From assembly GCA_017886375.1 (NCBI GenBank), contig JAGGNB010000175.1:1-47941 (forward strand): a DNA stretch of 47,941 nt, in the 5' to 3' direction. The stretch comes from Octadecabacter sp. (GTDB taxonomy: Bacteria > Pseudomonadota > Alphaproteobacteria > Rhodobacterales > Rhodobacteraceae). The notes under the pieces are model-generated. The model ran no database searches, had not been told where the DNA came from, and saw nothing but the letters and a program-made list of their open reading frames with translations. Shown here in pieces: positions 42,576 through 47,941 of the stretch (position 1 is the first letter of the stretch; each line of letters opens with the position of its first letter). Made by a program: the position numbers and the translations under genes.

Positions 42576-42639
42576 CAAAACGGGCAGTTTTAACGGTTTT
42601 GTACAAAACGCTAACCCCGTTTTGCATGGTTTGTACAAA
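42576..42639. promoter_or_regulatory. nested palindromes with GTAC centres before gor
   Basis: gttttgtacaaaac (42596-42609) is a perfect 14-bp palindrome. tttgtacaaa (42630-42639) is a perfect 10-bp palindrome whose centre is 32 bases away, about three DNA turns. The first is bracketed by caaaacggg (42576-42584) and cccgttttg (42616-42624). The block lies 122-186 bases before the gor start and after rpiA. It looks like a pair of dimeric operator sites; the protein is not known. Confidence 0.65.
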
Positions 42640-42761
42640 ATTTGGAGATGAAGAACCGGTTAACGCTCGCGGCTGCGTGACTGGTCATCGCGCCAATGCT
42701 GTGTTTTATCCGAAGTCGAAAAATCAATCCCAGTCCTGACCCCCGCTGAAAGGCCAAAACC

Positions 42762-44120
42762 ATGTCCGATTTCGACTACGACCTTTTTGTCATTGGTGGC
42801 GGGTCCGGCGGCGTTCGCGCCGCGCGGGTTGCCTCGGCAACAGGTGCCACCGTCGGTCTGGCGGAAGAATTCCGCATGGGCGGGACCTGCGTGATACGCG
42901 GCTGCGTTCCCAAAAAGCTGATGGTCTTCGCATCCGAGTACCAAGAGATGTTCGCGGATGCCCGTGCCTATGGCTGGGACGTGCACGATGGCACGTTCAA
43001 CTGGCCGACGTTTCGCGCCCATCTGGACGCGGAACTGGACCGGCTGGAAGCGGTGTATCGCAAAATGCTGGCGGGATCGGATGTGACTGTCCATGACGCG
43101 CGCGCAACAGTAACGGGCACCCACGAGGTGACGCTGGCGGATGGTAGCAAATTTAGCGCCAAGCATATTTTGGTGGCGACAGGCGGGCGGCCGGTTTTAC
43201 CGGATATGAAGAATGCCGATCTGGGCATCACCAGCAACGATATCTTTTTGCTGCCGGACCTGCCGAAGACAATCCTGATCGTGGGCGGCGGTTATATTGC
43301 CAGCGAGTTTGCCTGCATTCTCAACGGGCTTGGCGTTGACGTGACGCAGTTTTATCGCGGCGCGCAAATCCTGCGCGGCTTTGATGATGAAGCGCGTGGG
43401 CTGGTGTCCGAGATGATGATCGAAAAGGGCGTCAATTTGCATCTGGGCACCAACGTGCTTGAGATGGAAAAGCATGAGGACGGCATTTGGGTCAAGTGTT
43501 CGAATGGGTCTGAAAAGGTCTATGATCAGGTCATGTTCGCCACAGGGCGCACGCCCAATACAGACGGGCTGGGGCTTGAGGCTGTTGGTGTTGATATCGG
43601 GCGCAGGAACGAGGTTGTCGTCGATGACTATAGCCAGACCAAAGTGCCAAGCATTTATGCCATTGGCGATGTCACCAACCGGGTGCAGCTGACACCAGTG
43701 GCGATCCGCGAAGGCATGGCGTTCGTTGAGACCGTGTTCAAAGGCAATCCCACACCGGTCGATCATGCGCTGATCCCGTCGGCGATTTTCACCCAACCAG
43801 AAATGGGAACCGTTGGATTGAGCGAGGAAGACGCCCGCGAACAAGAAACGATTGAGGTCTACGCCACATCGTTTCGCCCGATGCAAACCGCCTTTGCAAA
43901 CCGCCCCGACCGCGTGTTGATGAAGCTGGTGGTGTCCAAAGCCACACGAAAGGTGTTAGGATGCCATATCGTCAGTCCCCATGCGGGTGAGATGATCCAG
44001 CTTGCGGGGATTGCGATCAAGATGGGCGCCACAAAGGAGCAATTTGATGCGACCTGTGCTGTGCACCCGACAATTTCCGAGGAACTGGTGACGATGCGCG
44101 ATCCGGTCAGAACTGCATGA
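42762..44120 (+). CDS. gor: glutathione-disulfide reductase
   Basis: A 452-residue class I flavoprotein disulfide reductase. The FAD loop is IGGGSGGVRAAR (11-22) and the redox pair is C43 and C48 in GGTCVIRGCVPKK. The NAD(P)H domain starts ILIVGGGYIASEFACILNGL and the C-terminal dimer motif is HPTISEE with H435 and E440. The CVIRGCVPKK form is the type seen in glutathione reductases of alphaproteobacteria, cyanobacteria and plants. It reduces oxidised glutathione with NADPH. No strong ribosome-binding site is seen beyond GAAAGG about 9 bases upstream. It follows rpiA and is preceded by GTAC-centred palindromes. Confidence 0.95.
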   Translation: MSDFDYDLFVIGGGSGGVRAARVASATGATVGLAEEFRMGGTCVIRGCVPKKLMVFASEYQEMFADARAYGWDVHDGTFNWPTFRAHLDAELDRLEAVYRKMLAGSDVTVHDARATVTGTHEVTLADGSKFSAKHILVATGGRPVLPDMKNADLGITSNDIFLLPDLPKTILIVGGGYIASEFACILNGLGVDVTQFYRGAQILRGFDDEARGLVSEMMIEKGVNLHLGTNVLEMEKHEDGIWVKCSNGSEKVYDQVMFATGRTPNTDGLGLEAVGVDIGRRNEVVVDDYSQTKVPSIYAIGDVTNRVQLTPVAIREGMAFVETVFKGNPTPVDHALIPSAIFTQPEMGTVGLSEEDAREQETIEVYATSFRPMQTAFANRPDRVLMKLVVSKATRKVLGCHIVSPHAGEMIQLAGIAIKMGATKEQFDATCAVHPTISEELVTMRDPVRTA

Positions 44121-44255
44121 ATGTAGCGCTTGAATAATCGGCCCAAAGGCACACTTATAGCACAAGAATAATCACAAGAGACGTTTGGCGCCCATGCGAG
44201 GGGGTCGATTGCGAAAACCGCCCTTTGGGGCGAGATAAAAAGGAAGACAGGCTTA

Positions 44256-45494
44256 ATGGCTGGAAATAATGGCGGCCCCTGGGGGGGCGGAGGCGATGAT
44301 GGTGACGATGACGACCGTTCGCGCCCGAATGGAAATGGTGATCGCAATGGCGGACGTCGCCCGAGCAATGAACCACAGATCCCCGAGTTTGATGAAATCA
44401 TCAACAAAACCAAAGAGCAGCTGCGCGTCTTGATGGGCGGCCGCGATGGTCGTAATCGCGCTGGCGGCGGTGGTGGCGGGGCCTCGGGCCCACAAATCAG
44501 TCGTGGGATGGTTGGACTTGGCCTTTTGGCCGCCGTTGCGGTGTGGCTGTTTACAAGCGTTTATACGGTGCGGCCCGAGCAACGGTCGGTTGAACTTTTC
44601 TTGGGTGAATTTTCTGCCATTGGCGAGTCCGGTCTGAACTTTGCGCCTTGGCCGATCGTCACCTATGAGATCGTCAATGTGTCGCAGGAACGCGTCATCG
44701 AGATTGGCGAAGAAGAAGTGCCCGCCCAATTGAGCGATAGCCGCGCCGTCCAATCCCAGCTTGAAGCCGATATCGGTCTGATGCTGACGGGCGACGAAAA
44801 CATCGTCGACATTGATTTTCAGGTGGTCTGGAACATTCCCGAACCCGACAAGTTCCTGTTTAACCTTGCTGATCCGGAAACCACGATTACCGCCGTGGCT
44901 GAATCCGCCATGCGCGAAATTATCGCAACCTCCGAGCTGGCAAGCCTGAACCGCGAACGTGCGGTCATCCGTGAACGCCTGCAAGAACTGACGCAAAGCA
45001 CGCTCAACAGCTACGACAGTGGCGTGAACATTGTGCGGATCAACCTTGACGAGGCCGATCCACCCGCAACCCAAGTTCAGGTTGTCGATATTGATGGCAA
45101 CGAGCGCCTGACATCGCCATTGGACGCGTTCCGCGACGTGCAAGACGCCGAGCAGGAACGCATCCAGCTGCAAAACCAAGCCGACGCCTATGCCAACCGT
45201 GTCACGGCTGGTGCCCGTGGTAACGCGGCCCAGATCATCGAGGGTGCAGAAGGTTACCGCGCCCGCGTGGTGAACGAAGCCGAAGGTGAAGCGAGCCGTT
45301 TCCTGGCTGTTCTGAACGAATACTCCAAGGCCCCGGAAGTGACGCGTCAGCGTTTGTATCTGGAAACGGCCGAAAGCGTCTTTGGCAGTGCAGACATCAT
45401 TCTACTGGACGACAATGCAGGCGGGGGCGGCGTTGTGCCATACCTGCCACTTGATGAAGTCCGTCGACCGACAACGACACAGGGGAGCAACTAA
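44256..45494 (+). CDS. hflK: FtsH protease modulator HflK
   Basis: A 412-residue SPFH-domain protein. It has an N-terminal Gly/Asp-rich cytosolic tail (GGPWGGGGDDGDDDDRS), a membrane helix at about 82-103 (GMVGLGLLAAVAVWLFTSVY), the SPFH domain, then an Ala/Glu-rich coiled coil (ARGNAAQIIEGAEGYRARVV). With HflC it forms the ring that encloses FtsH and controls its access to substrates. It ends directly before hflC (stop 45492-45494, next ATG 45495). It is preceded by 135 bases after gor without a clear terminator. Confidence 0.95.
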   Translation: MAGNNGGPWGGGGDDGDDDDRSRPNGNGDRNGGRRPSNEPQIPEFDEIINKTKEQLRVLMGGRDGRNRAGGGGGGASGPQISRGMVGLGLLAAVAVWLFTSVYTVRPEQRSVELFLGEFSAIGESGLNFAPWPIVTYEIVNVSQERVIEIGEEEVPAQLSDSRAVQSQLEADIGLMLTGDENIVDIDFQVVWNIPEPDKFLFNLADPETTITAVAESAMREIIATSELASLNRERAVIRERLQELTQSTLNSYDSGVNIVRINLDEADPPATQVQVVDIDGNERLTSPLDAFRDVQDAEQERIQLQNQADAYANRVTAGARGNAAQIIEGAEGYRARVVNEAEGEASRFLAVLNEYSKAPEVTRQRLYLETAESVFGSADIILLDDNAGGGGVVPYLPLDEVRRPTTTQGSN

Positions 45495-46385
45495 ATGAAT
45501 AAGTCAGTCTTTATTCTGCCAGTCATCGTAGTTGTGATTGCGGCAATCATGAGTTCGCTTTTCATCGTGGATGAACGTGAAAAGGCGCTTGTCTTGCGCT
45601 TTGGTCGGGTTGTTCAGGTTCAGGAAGATCCAGGAATAGGGTTCCGTGTGCCCTTTATTGATCAGGTTGTGACCTATGATGACCGGATCATTTCCATCGA
45701 CATGGAAGCGCAAGAAGTCATTCCCGACGATGACCGTCGTTTGATCATTGACGCCTTTGCGCGCTACCGGATTTCGGATGTTGTGCAGTTTCGTCAAGCG
45801 ACAGGTGCCGGTGGTGAACAAGCCAAAGCCGTGGCCGATCGTCGTCTTGAGGATATCTTGCGCGCCGCAACCCGCGAAGTTTTGGGTTCGGTCAGTTCCG
45901 GTGACATTTTGTCAACGGACCGGACCGCGCTGATGCTGCGGATCCGCAATGGGTCGTTCTCTGAAGCGAGTTCGCTGGGTTTGACGCTGATCGACGTGCG
46001 CTTGAAACGCACTGATTTGCCGACTGAAAACCTTGCTGAAACGTTCCGCCGCATGGTGTCGGAACGCGAACGTGAAGCAGAAGACGAACGCGCCCGTGGT
46101 CGTGAAGCGGCCCAGCGTATTCGTGCGCAAGCGGATCGTACGGTGATCGAATTGGTGTCGGACGCAGGACGTCTGGCGCGGATCGCCGAGGGTGAAGCGG
46201 ACGCAGAACGCAACGCGATTTTTGCAGAAGCCTATGGGCAAGACCCTGAATTCTTCCAGTTCTACCGCTCACTCGAAGCATATGGCAAAGCCATCGGGAC
46301 CGGCAACGCGCGTCTGGTTCTGAGCCCTGACCACGAGTTCTTTGACTATCTGAGGAACGAGAACGGCACGGCTGCTGGTGAGTAA
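45495..46385 (+). CDS. hflC: FtsH protease modulator HflC
   Basis: A 296-residue SPFH-domain protein with an N-terminal membrane helix (FILPVIVVVIAAIMSSLFIV) and SPFH motifs including EKALVLRFGRVVQ and RRMVSEREREAEDERARGRE in the coiled coil. It is the partner of HflK, with no gap between the genes. The C-terminus ends LSPDHEFFDYLRNENGTAAG. Length and order match the family. A ribosome-binding site (GGGGAGCA) lies inside the end of hflK, 5 bases before the ATG. Confidence 0.95.
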   Translation: MNKSVFILPVIVVVIAAIMSSLFIVDEREKALVLRFGRVVQVQEDPGIGFRVPFIDQVVTYDDRIISIDMEAQEVIPDDDRRLIIDAFARYRISDVVQFRQATGAGGEQAKAVADRRLEDILRAATREVLGSVSSGDILSTDRTALMLRIRNGSFSEASSLGLTLIDVRLKRTDLPTENLAETFRRMVSEREREAEDERARGREAAQRIRAQADRTVIELVSDAGRLARIAEGEADAERNAIFAEAYGQDPEFFQFYRSLEAYGKAIGTGNARLVLSPDHEFFDYLRNENGTAAGE

Positions 46386-46407
46386 GTGATGCCATTGGAG
46401 CGATAAA

Positions 46408-46608
46408 ATGGGAATTGCAATTCTGGCTCTCGGGTTGGTTTTGATTGTGGAGGGGCTGGTGTACGCACTGGCCCCTTCGCTTGTCGAAGACCTGCTGGCG
46501 GCCTTACGTGACCTGCCGCTGGAAACACGGCGCTTGGTAGGGCTGGCGGCATTGGCGGTGGGCATGTTGCTGGTTTGGGTGGCGGCAAACCTCGGTGTGT
46601 TGGGCTAG
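46408..46608 (+). CDS. DUF2065 (YjeT-like) small membrane protein
   Basis: A 66-residue protein with two helices (ILALGLVLIVEGLVYALAP and LVGLAALAVGMLLVWVAANL). The start MGIAILALGLVLIVEGL is typical of DUF2065, which in E. coli (YjeT) also follows hflC. It is 22 bases after hflC and has TGGAG 8 bases before the ATG. Function unknown; the conserved neighbourhood links it to HflKC. Its last 4 bases overlap the convergent cyclic-nucleotide-binding gene. Confidence 0.85.
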   Translation: MGIAILALGLVLIVEGLVYALAPSLVEDLLAALRDLPLETRRLVGLAALAVGMLLVWVAANLGVLG

Positions 46609-47282
46609 GCCACTTGTGGCTCCATCTGCGGCGCGACGGCTTCGCCGACTTTGCGCGCAAGATCATGGCTGAGCATCGCATCGATTGCCAACTTGAACCG
46701 CGGGTTTCGGGCGATGTTCTGGCGCATGTCGTCGACGTCCCAGCGCAAAACCTCAGCGCCAGCTGAAATGGTTGTCGTCGCCACACTTGAGCGCTGCAAA
46801 AGGTAGGCCACTTCGCCAACAAATACCCCGTCCGGCAGATCAAACTGCGCGCCGCGTTTGCGGACTTCGGCGCTGCCAGACAGGATGAAATACAGACGCT
46901 TCACCGCATCGCCTTCGGTTGTTACGGTCTGGTCAGCGTCCAATATCGCACGGTCGGCATGTTTCATCACCAGTCGGAAATCACCGGGTGAAAGCATGGA
47001 AAACATAGGGTAAATGTCGGTGTGTGCTGCGGGCAGTGAAATCCTGAACCGTCGCAGCGTCAGGGCCGCCATTCCGATCAGATTTGTCAGCATCATTGCC
47101 ATCGTCGTGAAAATACCACCATACAACGGGTCGGCTGCAGCTGTGGCATAGTAGGCGATATAAAACGTCGAGCCGATGAGCATCATCATCCGCAATTTCA
47201 TCTGGTTGATCGTCAAATAGCCAATCGCAAAAGCGCCAGCAGCGCAGGCGATCAGGACGTTTGGCGTAAATAAATCCATCAT
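46605..47282 (-). CDS. membrane protein with cyclic-nucleotide-binding domain (Popeye-like layout)
   Basis: A 225-residue protein with three membrane helices in the first 75 residues (about 8-22, 32-48, 55-74) and a cyclic-nucleotide-binding fold in the rest: VTTEGDAVKRLYFILSGSAE, VFVGEVAYLLQRSS and VLRWDVDDM. The layout of three helices plus cNMP domain resembles Popeye-domain proteins of animals, for which bacterial relatives have been noted. The phosphate-binding loop has G-E and R at the right spacing (GEVAYLLQRSSVATT) but is not the perfect RxA form. It sits on the opposite strand between DUF2065 and the DegP-type gene. cNMP binding is inferred. Confidence 0.8.
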   Translation of the reverse strand: MMDLFTPNVLIACAAGAFAIGYLTINQMKLRMMMLIGSTFYIAYYATAAADPLYGGIFTTMAMMLTNLIGMAALTLRRFRISLPAAHTDIYPMFSMLSPGDFRLVMKHADRAILDADQTVTTEGDAVKRLYFILSGSAEVRKRGAQFDLPDGVFVGEVAYLLQRSSVATTTISAGAEVLRWDVDDMRQNIARNPRFKLAIDAMLSHDLARKVGEAVAPQMEPQVA

Positions 47283-47492
47283 TTATATGGCCCCCAAAAC
47301 CAAGAACTTTTGCAGAATGGCAGAGAAAGTTGATTTTTCGCAAGGGTTTATTGGTTGCTGCGCGTTCAGGCAGCGTTCACGGGTGGGTGAGCACTCTGTG
47401 TTTGGCGTTGCGCTGGCGCACGCCGCGCCTACATTCATTGCCAAGGACTGTTCGCAGTTGATGTATTTGAAGCCCCTAAAAGGAGATGCCCC

Positions 47493-47540
47493 GTGACAAC
47501 CCATGTGATAACCCATGTGAGATCCCACGTGAGAACGCCT
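47493..47540 (+). repeat. 12-nt array of in-phase GTG codons at the protease start
   Basis: GTG codons lie at 47493, 47505, 47517 and 47529, each in the same frame, within near-repeats of the form (a/t)ccca(t/c)gtga. AAAGGAGA (47479-47486) fits the first GTG. Two out-of-frame ATGs in the array are followed at once by TGA (ATGTGA). The repeats encode a His-rich THVITHVRSHV start. Confidence 0.8.
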
Positions 47541-47941
47541 TCGGTCACACCGCCACATGCCATCGCGGCTGCGCCCATCAATGACACGCGCCAGACGTGG
47601 ATTGCGGCCCTGATGGTGGGCCTTGCACTGTCCTTAGTCACCGTCGTGAGGGCTGATGCGCAAGACCGCCCGGCGACATTTGCGGATTTGGCCGAAGAGA
47701 TCAGCCCTGCGGTGGTTAACATCACTACCAGCACGATGGTTGCGGGCCGCACTGGGCCGCAGGGCGTTGTGCCCGAGGGTTCCCCGTTTGAGGACTTCTT
47801 TGATGAGTTTGGCCAAGATGGCCCGCGTCGTTCGTCCGCGCTTGGGTCGGGGTTTGTGATTTCCGCTGATGGCTACATCGTCACCAATAACCACGTCATT
47901 GAGGGCGCCGACGAGATCGAGATCGAGTTTTTCCCCGGTGC
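47493..47941 (+). CDS. DegP/DegQ-family periplasmic serine protease, N-terminal part
   Basis: The frame runs off the window end after 149 residues. A cytosolic His-rich stretch (about 1-36) precedes a membrane segment (WIAALMVGLALSLVTVV, about 36-52) and a likely cut after VRADA. The mature start RPATFADLAEEISPAVVNI and the segment SALGSGFVISADGYIVTNNH carry the catalytic H134 of the trypsin-like domain. Asp and Ser lie beyond the window. Do-like proteases follow hflK-hflC-DUF2065 in many alphaproteobacteria, and they degrade misfolded envelope proteins. The start is GTG at 47493. Confidence 0.9.
   Translation, partial: MTTHVITHVRSHVRTPSVTPPHAIAAAPINDTRQTWIAALMVGLALSLVTVVRADAQDRPATFADLAEEISPAVVNITTSTMVAGRTGPQGVVPEGSPFEDFFDEFGQDGPRRSSALGSGFVISADGYIVTNNHVIEGADEIEIEFFPG

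Noticed and set aside
44121-44255. Terminator between gor and hflK
   Set aside because: The only stem (cgccc-tttg-gggcg) is 5 bp and is followed by agataaaaagg, without a T-run; gor and hflK may be read through.
1-47941. tRNA, rRNA, CRISPR array, insertion sequence or prophage
   Set aside because: I looked for tRNA-like T-arms, spaced direct repeats of CRISPR type, and transposase or phage motifs, and saw none. A small RNA gene could still be missed by eye.

Overview
The window looks like about 48 kb of chromosome from a marine alphaproteobacterium of the Rhodobacterales (Roseobacter group). The basis is the high but not extreme G+C, the proteobacterial PHA locus with a PhaR-type regulator, DUF2842 next to purA, the hflK-hflC-DUF2065-degP order, the paired glutamine-synthetase-like genes with a polar amino acid ABC transporter, and GC-rich intergenic elements ending in CCCGGGATATTT. 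I cannot assign a genus. No rRNA, tRNA, insertion sequence, prophage or CRISPR array was seen.

Layout. 0.3-1.0 kb: a Spx/ArsC-like thioredoxin-fold gene and a small membrane protein. 1.0-3.5 kb (minus): a four-gene bufferin-type RiPP operon, made of a Cys-containing DUF2282 precursor with a Sec signal, a DUF692/MNIO enzyme, its DUF2063 partner and a DoxX-like membrane protein. 3.7-7.0 kb (minus): thrS, then a MAPEG protein and an ArsR-AHSA1 fusion. 7.1-11.0 kb (plus): three alpha/beta hydrolases and a GPH-type MFS symporter. 11.3-16.0 kb: the polyhydroxyalkanoate locus, phaZ divergent from phaC-phaP-phaR, with TGC/GCA-rich PhaR-like operators in three intergenic regions. 16.1-17.2 kb: a DegT-family aminotransferase.

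17.4-26.1 kb (minus) is one tightly packed probable operon: ATPase, two periplasmic binding proteins and two permeases (with a 32-residue ORF wedged between the permeases by stop/start overlaps), then a glutamine-synthetase-like gene, a class I glutamine amidotransferase, a second glutamine-synthetase-like gene and a membrane-anchored unknown. This is the logic of importing an amine or amino acid and handling it through gamma-glutamylation. 26.1-28.7 kb: a PhnD-like cytosolic protein, two TerB-like proteins and rlmJ. 28.8-33.2 kb: housekeeping genes pyrG, secG and purA with small membrane proteins.

33.4-35.7 kb: a 753-residue acidic, Ala-rich protein of unknown function with 18-nt tandem repeats. 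35.8-39.5 kb: thiamine diphosphokinase, two tandem EamA exporters and a TauD/gamma-butyrobetaine hydroxylase-like dioxygenase. 39.8-44.1 kb: a small unknown protein, sdaA, rpiA and gor, the last preceded by a pair of GTAC-centred palindromes. 44.3-47.9 kb: hflK, hflC, DUF2065, a Popeye-like membrane cyclic-nucleotide-binding protein on the opposite strand, and the start of a DegP-type protease cut by the window end.

The points most worth follow-up are the bufferin operon with its internal hairpin, the 32-residue ORF in the transporter operon, the hairpin over the pyrG ribosome-binding site, the GTAC-centred repeats before thrS and gor, the PhaR operator set, and the 12-nt array of in-phase GTG codons at the degP start.
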